64,000 nucleotides of DNA from Anas platyrhynchos (GCF_047663525.1 NC_092592.1:20534001-20598000); one strand, 5' to 3'; positions 1-13,100 are shown, counted from the stretch's first letter. Notes: a model not told the origin generated them from the sequence alone. Numbers and translations are program-made.

Positions 1-164
1 GGAGAGACCGATGGATGTAACGCTGGGTGGGTGCAGCGCTCGGCTCCCTGTGCCAAACGAGCCGAGCAGCGCCCTGCTGGGAGCCCCCCCGCGAGCCCTG
101 CCCCCGGGCCCCTCAGACACCGCCGTTCCCTCACACAGCCCCGAGCGCCCCTCAGGCGGCGGCA

Positions 165-203
165 GGGCCCGGCCCGGCCCGGCCCGGCCTGGCCCGGCCC
201 GGG
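165..203. repeat. CCCGG-type GC-rich tandem tract
   Basis: Short tandem array of CCCGG units, interrupted once by CCTGG, just inside TM9SF3 intron 1. It is a low-complexity CpG-island tract. Confidence 0.7.
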
Positions 204-253
204 GAGGCCGCGCGGCCCCTGCCCGGCCCTGCCCCCCCCCCGCCGCCCCTCAC

Positions 254-379
254 CGTGTGCTCGTGCTCGTCGGCGCGTACGCGCGGCGGGCAGAGCAGCA
301 GGAGCGCGGCGGCCGCGCGCAGCAGCAGCAGCAGCAGCGGGAGCGGGCGCGGGAGCGGGCGCGGCCCGGCCGCCGCCAT
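254..379 (-). CDS. TM9SF3: TM9SF3 exon 1 (partial gene): signal peptide of transmembrane 9 superfamily member 3
   Basis: First coding exon of a nonaspanin, a nine-membrane-span protein of the Golgi/endosomal membranes. It codes 42 residues. A short basic/proline start is followed by a leucine- and alanine-rich hydrophobic core at residues 14-29, then PPRVRADEHEHT. ADEHEHT is the conserved start of the mature TM9SF3 lumenal domain, and human continues with Y at the exon boundary. The ATG is at 379-377 with G at -3 and +4. A clear GTGAGG donor follows at 253 in phase 0. Residues 15-20 are six CTG leucine codons in a row (plus-strand CAG repeat 320-337). The remaining exons lie off the left edge. 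Human TM9SF3 also lies next to PIK3AP1 on the same strand, which supports the call. Confidence 0.92.
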
Positions 380-504
380 CTCGGGCCTCGGCGTCCCCGC
401 CAGGAAGCAAGGCCCCGCCGCCCGGCCGGCCCCAGCGCCCCGCCGCCAACGCCACTTCCGCTCCGCCCGGCCACGTCATCCGCGCCGCGGGGCGGAAGGA
501 GCGC

Positions 505-533
505 GGCGGGGCGGGGCGGGGCGGGGCGGGGCG
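505..533. repeat. GGGGC tandem array (GC boxes)
   Basis: About five consecutive GGGGC units about 130 bp upstream of the TM9SF3 start codon. They form SP1-type sites and have G-quadruplex potential on the plus strand. Confidence 0.8.
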
Positions 534-541
534 GCCCCGTC

Positions 542-712
542 ATGGCGGCTCCTGCGCCTCAGCGGGGCTCGCGGGGCGCCGACCCCACGGCAGTGACCCT
601 GTCATCCCTGCACAGCCTGTGTCAGCAGTATGAACTCACGTGCACACCTGCAGTCCCCTATTTCACTAGCAGCAAGGTCCCCTTAGAAGAAATATTCCTC
701 ACACCCCACTGA
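542..712 (+). other. Small plus-strand ORF in a divergent position to TM9SF3, 56 codons
   Basis: ATG in good context (CGTC-ATG-G) at the edge of the CpG island opens a 56-codon frame ending in TGA. Two overlapping AATAAA motifs (734-743) lie 21 bases after the stop. The peptide matches no family I recognise. The first third is GC-rich promoter-like sequence. It may belong to a short divergent non-coding transcript and is not claimed as a protein gene. Confidence 0.2.
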
Positions 713-2238
713 AAACCCCTGCTTGCATTAAAAAATAAATAAATAGGAGAACCCAGGCTGCCTGGCTTACACCATGTGCTTCCCTACAGTCACTGCATCT
801 CGGCCCAAAACCGAGTGGAGCACCCCTGGGAGGCAGAGGGGCTTCGGCGTCTCCGTAAATTTGGCACTTAAACCGAATTTACGGTTTCGGCGTCTCTGTA
901 AATTCGGCACTCTCGGTCACCAGCGGGGCCAGCCAGAGCCAGCTGCTGCAGGACACACCGTGAACAGCAAACACTCGGCCCCGGCCAGCCAGCTGCCGCC
1001 TGAGCTCCGGCACTGCTCAGTGCCCAGACAGGTGGCAAGGCTGTTTACTCTTTACCAGCAATTTTATTATCTGCTCGGTCCTTGAGCTCCGATCCTAGGT
1101 GAAACAGTTTTGTTTCCTCTCCCCAAGCATGTTCATGCATAGTCACAGGCAGTTTTCTTCTCTGGTCTCTTCTGAGCTTTCATTTCAGTGCATTGCTCGC
1201 CCTAGGTGGTGGCGATACACGCTACACACTCCTCCAGCACAACTAGAGTCTACAGCTACAGGGACTCTACACACCGAGCTGTAAGAGGGGAAAGCAATTA
1301 AATAAAATGAAAACAACTAGGAACGGGGATTTGGGCAGCTCAGAAGGTGCATCTTTGCTGATCTGCAAAAGCCATGCCTACACCCCAACCACCTACGTGC
1401 ATTTTAGAGTGAAGTTGTTTTATTGCTGTTCCTTTTCTCCTTGACAGGGTGACAGTTCTGCTGTGACTTCCGGGCAGCAATTTGCCCAACTAATCCAGGA
1501 AGATTTACAGCTAGACAGTGAGAAAGGAATGCCCGAGACTACAGCTTCATCTTGGATCTTTCCCCTTTCACAGTGCAAAAGGGATGTGAACAGAGCACTG
1601 TTTCTGTTTTAAGACTTCTCGGTCTCGCTGATCCCAGCTCACCTCCCCTCCAAACCAGAGCCTTGCTAGCATTTGGTTTTGTATTATAGCTCAGTTCAGA
1701 CTGAGAAAGGATCTAAGTTGCAACAGGGAGAGTGACCAAAAGGCTACACTTTATACATATTTCAGCTATTTGGATGTAAACTGTCTTGCTGCAGGCAGTA
1801 CTAGCACTACAAATCTAGTCTACGGCCAAGTTAACAGGATTATGCAAAGGCAAATGCTCAGATACAGTTCAGATAAATCCTTCTCAGAGAAGACATTCAG
1901 CTATTGCATACAGGGGGTGCAGAATTAAAAGTCATGCAGGGGAAAACAGCCCTGGGCTGCTTCAGTCCAACAGCTCTGAAAGGAAATCTTCTGTATGACA
2001 CCCGCATTTTGCTCTTCACCTGCTGCCTTATTCAAGCTTTCCCCTTATGCTACGTTTCTGCCTTAAGTTGAGCCTGGCAAACGTGGAAGCAAAGTCCTGC
2101 CAAATTGCAGTTCCAATCTCTGGGGCACAGCTGCAGCCAGACCTAAAAAGATGGGGAACCTTTGAACAAAACCAGGGAGCTTTGTGCAAACCAAGTACAC
2201 GTGACAGCTGAAGAGAATCGAACTGTTAACCTTCATCC
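713..2238. other. Intergenic stretch between TM9SF3 promoter and PIK3AP1 3' end
   Basis: No exon, RNA gene or known transposon recognised. The only structure seen is a small duplicated and inverted repeat at 843-911. The minus-strand AATAAA motifs at 1419-1424 and 1063-1068 could serve a longer PIK3AP1 3' UTR, but nothing favours them over the pair at 2239-2293. Confidence 0.5.
843..911. repeat. 26-bp direct repeat with internal inverted repeat
   Basis: Two 26-bp copies begin at 843 and 886 and differ at two positions; each contains TTCGGCGTCT and GTAAATT. Between and within them is an inverted repeat: CCGTAAATTTGG (853-864) faces CCGAATTTACGG (873-884) across an 8-base loop, with a single mismatch that would be a G:T pair in RNA. 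Confidence 0.75.
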
Positions 2239-4101
2239 TTTATTTCTTATATCCCTGCTTCTTTCACTTATCCATGGTACCATCTTCTTTATTTCAGCAC
2301 CAAAACCTCCTTCCCTGCTTCCAATTTGACTGAATAGTGCTAGGAATCATGTTGTTTCTAGAAAGGCAGAGGAAGGCAGCTCCCACCTCACCATCCGCCT
2401 GGCTACAGTGACCAAAGAGCAAACTGTCAGTAAGAGCTTGAACTGTCAGTGAAGAAGGCACTGAGGTCCTCTGGAAAAAAAAGAAAATGAAATCCTCTTC
2501 ATCAACAGGCCTCCAGTAAGTACCCAGCATGCGTCCTCACAATAGGAGAGGCTATGTGAACTGTACTTGGAACACAGCCCGTGGCTTTCAACATGTGGAT
2601 GACATCTAGCTTACGCCTATCCCCATGCGAGCTTCCACCTTCCCTCAGTGCTGCCTGAGTCACGGTTGGCCTCCGTCACTCCTGCAGCTCCCCGTGCTGG
2701 CTTCACCCCGCTGCAAGAGCACGGAGCTACAACTCTAGTGCCTGCTCTGCTACAGAGCAAGAGAAGCTTACGTGAGCAGATGGAAACTATGCATCTCTCA
2801 GGGGAAACAGCTTGAAAACCAACTCGGCAACACGTCTTAATACTCTACCCTGAATGTTGTCTTGCAGAATTCCCATCTATGTCACTCATGGACAACTGGA
2901 GACTCAGACGTGTCCCCCAAGGGTCAGGATATGCATAGAAGATTGCAAAGCCTTAGAAAAAGCCTACTTTAATGATCCCAGCCCCTTCGGATGAGGAATC
3001 AAAATTAATTTCTGCTTTATGTGCTTTCTGTGCTTGGCACACGGAGCCCAACCAGGAAACTCTCCTTAAGTGTCCAAGTCCTCCGGCAGAAAAGGCTGGA
3101 CACAGCTGTTGCTGATTCACACTGCCAGAGCAAAGCAAGCAAAGCCCAGCCCCCAGACAGCATTCCTGCTTCCACAGGAGTATTTGTGAGGTGTGAACAT
3201 CTATAACTGGAGAGCTGCTGTATTATTCCAGGACATGAAGTGAAAGGTCTTCATAATGCTACAATGAACATGTGCAGGAGATACAGAACAAAGCAGCGCT
3301 GCCTCTTCTTTCCCCCTAATTTGAGAGATCAGTCAGATGATTTCAAGGAACAATAACCCCCACCATGGTCTAAGTACAGCTGTTTTGACACAGCAAATCC
3401 CTTACCAGCTGCCTTGGGAATTTTCACGGCAAATGTGTCACATGCTGCACCTTGTTAATGTCCGTCCTCTTCAGGGAGGGACAGGGAAAGGCATTTTCAA
3501 GAGTGTATGAAAAACACATTCTTAAATAAAGATAACTTTTCATCCTCCTATGGTTTAATGAATACTGGAAGGAGATTCTAAATTTTCTGGAATTTCAATG
3601 TGTCTCCACACAAAATGTTACACCAAACAGCAATGCATTCATCTGTTCCTGCTGTAACGAGTGTTCTTCAAACACAGTCTTTAAAATGATTGTCTTTACT
3701 TTTTGAAGCATGTTTTCCAGTAAAGCCTTTGCACATTGTATCGAAGGCTTTGTTGACAATCCGTATCAGGATTTAGTTTCTAAAAGGACAACCTCTTTCT
3801 TGATCAAAAGGAAACTCCGTGTTGCTGCAGGGCTGCCAAGACACACAGCAGTGTTCTCTTTTCCAACCATGACTTTTCCTTGAAGTCTCAGAGCATGAAA
3901 ATTCTTCTAAATAAAAAAGTTGTAGAAGGCCAAAAAGTCTCAATGAAAATCATGGGTAAAGTCACCAGAACTTTAGACAGGGAGAAAGGGAAGCAAACAT
4001 TTGGCTCCCAATTATAAATAATTTAAGACAACCCCAAAAATATCTGTACAAATACACACATACAAACAGAAAAATCTCATATTCCACAGATGTTGAGAGA
4101 T
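2220..4101 (-). other. PIK3AP1: Probable PIK3AP1 3' UTR
   Basis: Sequence between the stop codon and the candidate poly(A) signals. It holds no other gene. It is AT-rich near the stop and includes a plus-strand AATAAA that is irrelevant to this gene. The extent is inferred only from the position of the signals. Confidence 0.45.
2239..2293 (-). terminator. PIK3AP1: Candidate PIK3AP1 polyadenylation signals
   Basis: Two minus-strand AATAAA hexamers (plus-strand TTTATT at 2288-2293 and 2239-2244), followed on the minus strand by a GT-rich stretch. They would give a 3' UTR of about 1.9 kb after the stop codon at 4102-4104. ATTAAA variants at 3552-3557 and about 2968-2973 could give shorter forms. 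No transcript evidence is available. Confidence 0.45.
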
Positions 4102-4156
4102 TCAGCGACCTCTTGGGGGCACAGGTGGAGGATAAAGGCCTTCAGAGCTTATAGGC
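4102..4156 (-). CDS. PIK3AP1: PIK3AP1 exon 17, coding part (aa 783-800)
   Basis: 55 coding nt ending in TGA at 4104-4102. The short tail finishes LYPPPVPPRGR, as in human HPPPPVPPRGR, a terminal proline-rich SH3 ligand. Acceptor TTTATAG. Human has a few more residues before the proline motif. Confidence 0.94.
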
Positions 4157-7100
4157 CTATAAAAAGACAGAATACAAATGCATTAAAAAAGTAACAGAGA
4201 ACAGGGTTCTGGAACAAACTGCATGCAGGAACATTGTACCTAATAATGCTGTACAAACAAGAGTCATACAAGAAGAAAAGCAGGCTATCAGTGACTCAGC
4301 AATACAACTGATGCCAAAGTGCTAGAGCCCTGTTCCTGACCAAGTTACTTCTGCTCCTACTTTGCAATAATTCTACCATTACTTGGAGGAGATGGTATAA
4401 TGCTTGTTTGGAATAAAACTTCCATATTATAGTAGGTTTTTTTTCCCCCTGAAGACTAGTCAAAGAGCAATAGGAAAAGAGCAAAAGGTTCAAAATATAT
4501 TTATATTTACTCAAACTAAATATAAATTGTAGCTGTATTCTTGAGAGAAGCCAAGGCAAAACACAGAACTTACAGTTTCCACACATCATTAATGACTTTT
4601 AACAGTAGAAGCATTGTATTAACATCTACTCTTAAATAAACTTGCAGTGGTCGGAATAAAGGAATGTTTGCAAGGTATTTAAATTTGTGGTGGCCTGACC
4701 AAATCAATGCAACACTCCAACCCCTTCCCCAACACTTATCAAACTAGTGAGGTTCTTTGAGGCCAATCACACAGTACGCTTTGGAGAGCTCTGAAATTTA
4801 GAAAAATAAAAAACCTCATAAGAATGGCAAAAGGGAATTCCCCCTGGACCACGTTTAGTATATTCTGAGAGGATTTTCTCAAGAGGGTCAGACGCCAACC
4901 GGTGGCACGTACAGGATGCTATTTGAGCTGGGTCAGACTCACTATGGACGCGCAGTGAGTCTCGGCAGTGCTGCCCACTACTGGGGGTGCGAGAACCACA
5001 GCAGTTGCATTGCAATAGGCAGGTTACCAACGGGAAATCATTTTCACCAGGTATTACAGACGAGAAGGAAGGACCTTAGTGTTCCTTAGCAGTGTTTGTT
5101 TCCACTTCATAGCCTGTCAGGCCTTGTTGAGGAGACATTTGCTTCCTGCCTTAATTTCTACCCAGTGCTTCCCTATTGATTCTCTGAAAGCTTCCGTTTG
5201 AGCTGCATTTTAGCTTTACCTGCTTGCACCTCGAGGAGGCACTCTAGGAGGCCTTTCAGGCAGCGGGAGGGGTAGCCTCTCTGCTTGGTGGGCAAGGGGG
5301 CTGCGGCTCCTACTTGCTTCTGAGACTTCATTGTCCTAAAAAGAAATAAATATTTTTTTTAAAAGTACATCAGGATCCAAGTGATTCTGAAACACACTTC
5401 TTTGTCCCTAAAGCACGCATTTTCCTCAGTGTCCAAGTTGGCACGTAGCTTCTGGACTGGACTAGCTCATATATGCAGATATGGGAACAGTGCAATGGAG
5501 AGTAAAGACACCTGTTATTAGTAACGTGTCTGTATGCTATATATTGTGAAATAAGATAAACGAGGCCTGGCTACAGCTTGTGAGTCACCTTTGGTAGCAG
5601 AATTTCTAAGTGGTTGACACTAACAGCGTAGAGTGCAGTTCAGACAGGTCTGAACTAGCGATACAGAAACAGCAGAAGAGGATGTTCAAAATAGGTTAGA
5701 AACCACCAGCAGAATTTGGTTTTTGTTAGCCTCAAAACAGAAGTGGCTACATTTAGACATTTCCACGAATGCACTGGCATTCCTGAGCTCTTTTTCTTCT
5801 GTATATAGACAAAACCATATTTTTAAGATCAGCAGATATATATAGCTGAGATGAAAGCTTACCTCACTGTCCCCTTCCATCCCGCTGCTGACGCTCAGTA
5901 TGCTCCGAGTGCTGGAGCGGTTACTCGCGCTACCTAGTGTCAATAAGCAAGAGAAAAAAAGTTTATTAAATCCTGGTGATTTAACTGCAAATCACTAACT
6001 CAGCTCCTTGTAACCTCATGCATACCTCTTCCACACATTATTTATTGCTTGTTTAGATAAAATTGTCTCCATTCATATTATTTCACATATTCAGGATCCA
6101 AATAACTGCACTTCATACAACACAGCTTTGAATTCATTCTAGCAGATTTCTCCCCTGCCTAAATCCAGGCTTCTGGTAAATACTCAACCATAATCTAACT
6201 GAAAGGATTCAGTGCCGATATCAGGTTGCAAGTCAGATAAATATTTTCACAAGTGTTACACGCTCAACTCCTATATATTTAAATTATCAGTCCCCATGTC
6301 CCTTAACTTCATGGAGGTGGATGGCTAAGGGCACTGTCACACATGAATTTCTGCAATAACTGACTGCTTGAGAGGCTGTCTTTCCCAATCGCTGTTCACC
6401 ACCTCCTCTCTAAGGATGTCTACTCACCACAGGAATATTGTTAGTCTATTTCAGAGCAAAGACTGACACATTTGATCAAACTACCTTCAGCAACTATTTA
6501 TGCAAACCTATTTAACTTGCATAGACTCAGAGTAGGGAATATTTTTGCAGTCAGTCATGCTAACTCTGAAGGGGACAACAGCTCACAAATATATCTAACA
6601 CTGCTATGGCTGGTTTCAGTCATAAATATGTAATGTCCTATAGGGTTTTACAATATTGAGACATTGATGTTCAGAAACCTACTCACTGAAATGAAGGCTA
6701 GAGAGGATTTCTCATAATACACAGTCCTTTCCCATCCTTGGTGAGGTAAATGTCATTATCAGCTGGTCCAAACAGCATTTAGTGCACTAAGTATCACGTT
6801 AGAATCTGTTTTTGCAATCATACCATGGAAGACAGCCAAGCTGCACACTGAACTCTGCAGGGTCTTTAACAATTCTCACACAACCACTTATATGCTAGGC
6901 TCAGCTGCCTCTGGCACCTACTTCAGATGTGTGCCAGCTATATCTTGACAAGAGCCACAAAGATGAGTAACCTCACTGAGAGTCAGTGTTCCTTTCAGAG
7001 GACCAAAATGATCTTAATGATTTCTGTGAAAATTGCTCAGTCTGAAGACACAGTGAGAATGCAAGGATTTAATTTGCACAGATTAAACCTAATAAAAAAC

Positions 7101-10100
7101 AAATATAATAAAAATTTCCAGAGCATCCAAGAGACTCAAGAGTTCAGGTCCCAAAGCAACCAATGAAAAATGCAGTCCTTTATCTATAACAATTGAGGAA
7201 ATGACAAGTAGCAACACGCAGGTTCCCAGCCTGCAATACGGCTACACCCTTCAGGCCAGAACAGCACACTGCCTGCTGGGAGTCACAGCAAGGGATCATA
7301 CTTTTTCTCTACAAAAGCAGCTGCCATCTACTTTTAAGAGCTGGAGACGGGGGATACACTTTCCTTGGGAAGGCTCAAGGGAACCCTTTCGCCCAGCTTT
7401 CAGGTTTTCCTCCCATAGAAATGCAGACACAAGTGTGCCCAAACCCCTTGATGAAACTGGAGTTGCTTTTACAGCTTTAAGAACAGTTTCTTGCAGGGTT
7501 CAGGGTGGCAGTGTCAGCACTGGGATTCAGCAACAGAAGTCCTAACCCTGAGGGGTGACAATCAAGGTTTGCTTACTTGTTGTGCTGGACGTGCTTTCTG
7601 TTTTCCAGTCTCCTCGCTTTATCTCCTTTTTTGGTGGGAAAACATTTTTCCTAGGGGTGTATTCATATATGCCACATTCTGGTTTCCCAAGAGTGTTATG
7701 AGAATGTCGAATGGGTACTGTAATTTCCAAATCTAGGAGAGAAAATGGGAATAAACAGCTGAAAATCATCTACATGAGTCTAGCCTCCATGAGACAGCTT
7801 CAAACCCCAAAACACACACAGTTGTGTAAGGGTGATCATAACTGTATATAAACAAATCAAAATTCACTCTACAGGTGTCGACATCCTTTTCTCAGTCTGG
7901 GAAACTGAGTAAAGCAGCTTCCTCATGTTTTACTCAACAGGCACACAAATGTGAGTATTAACATATCACATAAGTACAATACAGAGACGTCTGCCTTAAG
8001 AAGCAGTTAATATTGGCCGCTGCTTCACTACCAGAGAATGTCAGAATCAGAGGTTGTTACCTGTACTTTTGCCTGATTTTTGCTTCTCCATTTGCCTCCT
8101 GGTTATGCTGTCTCGTAGCCGTTTCAGATTTTCCTAAAAATATCACAAGACATTCTTTTCAGACTTTGGATAAAGGAGGATAAACAGCTTTCTGACAATA
8201 CCAGTAACATATTTCAGCTAACTTTGCAACCAAGCTGCAACAAAGCCTGCTAGATCAGGCTGAAGTCCAAACCATGTGAAACCATCTATTCCCTTCAGAA
8301 ATCCTCCTTTCAGAAGGCAAGCTTTTTCAGATGTTTATTGTGTATGTTCAGGTCAAGTTCACAGACTCACTGGTAGTTGCAGATAAGCAGCATATTTGGT
8401 TTAGAATTCCCTCTATTTTCTGTCTCTGCTATTACACTGGCATGGAAACAGGAGACACGTTCAAGTAACTGTGCGGTCCTTTCTGTACTAATGAACAGGT
8501 AATAATGACTGTGGGGACAGAGAAGGCTGCTGCACATCAGAGCATGACAGACAATGAGAGAAATGAGGATGCTCCCACTGAAGCAACAACGGATACCTGA
8601 AAACATAACTGGAAACAAAGCGTGGCAGCATACTGCAGCTTACAGTAAGGAAAGCTGGGGAGGTGGAGGGGAAAGGAAACAGCTTGTAAAACGTAAAAAT
8701 TAAGAAGTTCTTGAATAGGTGGAGAAGCAGAAGGAACAATAGCTGTACCACAAGGCAGGATCTGTAGCAGACCTTGAAAGGTGCTCATGGGATAGGCCTC
8801 AGAGCACGCAACTTCCTCTCTGCTACAGAGATGTACTAGAGCCTTCGTTATTGAAGAAGGGGTTTCCCATGACTGTTTCTGTTTAGAGAGGACCCTTCCA
8901 GGTGAGAAGAACTAAAGTCTTGGCTTTGTTCTGACAGCTACCAGAACAGTATCACACACTGGAGACCAGCACCTCGAGCGCTGGGGCAGACTCTGCCACC
9001 ACATGAACAAAAGGCTCCGAAAGAAGCAGGCAGTGCTTTTGAAGAGGGAGCTCCAAACTAACATGAGAGTGGAAACGTTAAAATGTGACTGCTAGTTCCC
9101 AGTCATTATGTTGCTGCTGCCAACACAATGATGCTCTCATTCGGTTGAGCACCCAAACAGTGCACTTTCACCCATGACTTTTACTTTGCCCAGCTGCAAA
9201 GAACAGGCAGTCCTGGAAGCTTTAGCAATGAAAGCCATCAATCATTCTGCCTTTTAAAGAACCTAAAGAAGCATCAGACTATTTACAAGACAGGAGTTTA
9301 ACGACAATACATCATTTGGGACACACAGTCTTCACTGAACTGAAATAGATGCAAACTGACAACCCAAATGTTCATTCACAGAAGTCCCTGCCACCAGGTA
9401 GGTGCTAGGTGAAAAGAAAGGTAATTTAGCCAACTTTATTTGGGTCCAATTGCTAGTATACAGATCTTCATGTTAGAAAGACTAAAAATATTACTGCAAG
9501 ATAAACAGACCTGTAAAACAGCTATCTGCTTGCTGCTGCATAGGAGCAGAGCCTCCTGTGTCAGGAGAGAACTCTACTGGATGGGGGACTGTGTTAGGAG
9601 TCTTCCTGCTCCAACCAGAAAAGAAGTGTACCCACACTGAACTGCTTCAGATACATACGTAAAGAGTGTTGACTTTCTTAAACAGTGGAATAAGTCCGTA
9701 CCTGCTGGAACCGAAATGATTCTGATCTCTTTTTCTGGTTCAGTTGCCACTCCTTAAAGTGAAGTACAGCTTCATCAACATTGAGTATGCCCATTTTCAC
9801 TTGTTCCTGTAACGTAATCAGCTGCCGTTGACCTGGGGTTTTCATTCCAGCAAATGGATCGTATATACTTGATTGAGACAGGTCTCTTACAGGCCTAACT
9901 ATTGTCTCTGAAAAGAGAACAACAGTGAAAACATCACTGAACTTGTGGCATCTGCCCTCTTCACTGAATGCAAAGCAATTCAAGCAGCTTTGATGTAGCA
10001 GAGATGCCAAAAGGTTAATATTAGAGACTGAAAGTTTCCCTAACTATAAGAGTATTTTGTCCACATGTCATCCTGCTGTTTGTCAGGACTAAAAAATCTG

Positions 10101-13100
10101 AGAGGTAGCATTGTGTGCAAATACATCCTTGTGATAATCTCTGTTCTTAAAAAAAAAACACACATAATTTAACTGAACAGTACCAAAGGTCCTCCTTAAA
10201 GCACTCTGCTTCCTCACCTCAAAAGTCTCACTTCTGCACCCTCTGTAATCCATAAAACAGTATTTCACCTTTGCAATTAGAAAGCTAGACTTCCTAGATA
10301 GCATGTAGTATAACTCCAGAAACAATTGAAAACTCATCCTACTGATGCTGGCCCTTTGCAACTCATTTACAATATAAGGAGTACCCAACTCAGGAGATAA
10401 AAGCACAGGTGCAATTCCTAGCACTCTGATAATGCACAGGATAAGAAACTAAAAAATAAAGTCACAGTTTTGAAAGTGCAGAGATCAATGGGAAGCAGTT
10501 CAATACAGGTTAAATCTCAGGAAATAATGATCAACAGGCAGTGACTATATTCAGAAGAGGAACATCAGGTTGACGAGGCAATGTGGATCAAAACATAAAA
10601 AAGGGACTTCAATGATCATTAAAATCCTGACTGAGGATAAACTCTGAGACAGCAGATATGTATTGTATGAGATAAAAGAGTACCCATCACACTCGGCAGA
10701 TATAAAAAGTTCCCAATGTCACATAAGGTCGGGTCATTCATATGGGACTATTATCCCCAGAGTCTTACAAAACAGCCTTATCTGTCACATACACATCTCA
10801 CTTAAAGCTACCTCAGATTTGCTTTTGGATTATTTGAAAGATTTTCAGGATGAACCTCTGACTTACCTTTCTTCACCTTTCCTCTAGACACATAGAGATT
10901 CTCAGGTCTTTGTGCTTTCTGTGCAAAAACTGTAAAAAAAAATACAACCACTCTTCAGACACTGAACACATCTCAGGAAAACAGAAATAGCGTGAATGAA
11001 TATGGGAAGCATATTATCATATTCAATTCTGCACCACGTTACAGCTTCTGGTAAGTCCTATTGGACCCCATTAAGTCCATAGGAGAATAGGCTAATGAGC
11101 TGCACAGTAAAACTCCCTTTCTGTTGTCCTCAAAGAACAGCCATCTCTGAGAGAAATCTGAAAATACTTTCTCATAGCAAAGTAATAGGAGGAAGGAGGA
11201 GTCACTGAAATTACTTTCCCATACTTGACTGGAGTTCTTGTTAGCAGGATTGTGAAATACGACCAAATTTTCACAAAGTGCCTAGGAAACTAAGAGGCAG
11301 TTCTCTTTAAATCCAATTAAGCCCTATCTCAGAATGAGGTATTGTCCTATACAAACGCTACAAATCAGTGATACTGTTACAGAGCAGCAATTTCTCAATT
11401 TATTAGCTTGATCATGTCCTTACAATATCAGAATCTTTCCTATTTAGTTGGATTTATTTATAGTGGCTGGGGGCAATCTGTTATCTTATTGCTTTCATTA
11501 TGAACAATCATAGGCCAAGACCTCAGGATAAAAAAAAATAAAACATTTTCAGCATAGACAGAAAATGAAAAGCAGACCTGAAACTAGATCACAAAGGTAA
11601 TCCAGCTTTTATGGGCTCAGAAAGACTCTAGAGCCAAATAATCAAAGGGTCACAGAAGCCACAGGTAGACTTTCTTGGTGTTTATTTGGCAACTGGAGCC
11701 TACATCAGGGCCATTCTACAGTTGACTGTTCTACAGTTCAGGTCCTGGTACCCAACTCACTTTTGGAGATGTACAGCTCATTATCTGGCTGTGGAGAGCT
11801 GGATTCTGGTCTTGGAACAGGAACTGGAGGTCTGCTGGCCATTTCCTGTGGAAAAGGATCTTGTTCCACTGAATAATATAGGTCTTCACCACAACGCTGG
11901 TAAACTCCTTCCTCTGAATCTGGCGCATCCATGCTACCACCTAAAACAGAATAGACTTTGTAAGCAAACTGGCCACTTCACTGAACACCAGATCCCTCCA
12001 GATGTACCATGTACCACATTCTTAACAAGCTGACCATTTCTTAGGCAAACATACCCAGTTTTGCAGTGAATTGATGTGCTAAAGGTCTTCAAAACAGGAC
12101 TAGATAAAGTCACTAGTATCTTGTAGTATTTAAGTGTTTACTACTAAGCCACTTTACTACTAAGCCAGTTAAAAAAAAAAAAAAAAAAAAGCAAAAAACA
12201 GTAGGAAGTCTCATAAGTGTCTTTAAGCACTAACATCAGTAGGTTTCTAAGTTCCAGTTAACTAACATGCCACAGTAGTTAACAAATCAAATAGAGCACT
12301 GGCTTCCAAAAGCTACCTGGGTCATCTACAGAGTACAACAGGGACTTCTTTTGTTTGAAACAAGCAATTGCCATCAGCTGACAGTATGCTTGATCTCAGA
12401 ACAATGTCTCAGAAGGAGCTGGATGCATGTATTTGCGCTTAACAAGTCCCAGCTACCATTATACCACCTCATCATCTCCATTCTATTCTCACTTCCAAAT
12501 TCACTGCAAATTCATCAAGTGCTGCCATACCCAATTTAACAGTTAGTTTTCTCTGTTTGTATGTTGGCAAATTACTGACTCAAGATCATAGAAAGAATTA
12601 AGAGCCCCTGGACTAACTGCCTCCTCTGCTATCAAGTCAGAAGTAAATAACCTACCCCCTGGACTTAGTGTCCTTCAGTGATTGATGCCGGTACACCTGA
12701 CTGAGTCAATGCAAAGGAACTGACAGAGCACCGGTGTTGGCATGGGAAACAGAACAACATGTTAAAGGACAGACTTAATCTTGCTCTGAGTCCATTTGTG
12801 TCACCCATGAGAAGCGAGTGTGGATCTTATGGAACCTGGTGAGACAGGAAAAGGCTTGGATGACCCAATCATGCACAGTGGGAACAGCCCAAAGCGGGTC
12901 TGGGAGCCAGAAGTTCTTTTCCTCTTTCCAGGCTGCTGTATTCAAGTAGATGGGCTTATGAATAAAGCATCTGCATTAAAATTCATATCTAGCTTATGCT
13001 GTTCTACTTTATACTTTGCCCTTGTTTATGAGGGGAACCTGCACCAGATCAGGACACCAGAATTAATTCCCTTCACAAAGATAGGTACAAAGACAGCCAT

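Larger units (their letters stand above)
60..600. promoter_or_regulatory. TM9SF3: CpG island / TM9SF3 promoter and first exon
   Basis: Very GC- and CpG-rich block around the start of TM9SF3, which reads on the minus strand. It contains a run of GGGGC units at about 505-533 (an SP1/KLF-type GC-box array) and CCACGTCA at 471-478, which on the minus strand reads TGACGTGG, a match to the UPRE/CRE-like core bound by XBP1 or ATF factors. A CCCGG-rich tract at 165-203 lies in the start of intron 1. The island probably fires in both directions. No TATA box is visible, as expected for a housekeeping gene. The transcription start cannot be fixed from sequence alone. Confidence 0.75.

Noticed and set aside
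1-633. Long overlapping plus-strand ORFs across the TM9SF3 CpG island
   Set aside because: All three plus frames are open because of base composition. The minus-strand signal peptide and donor explain the region.
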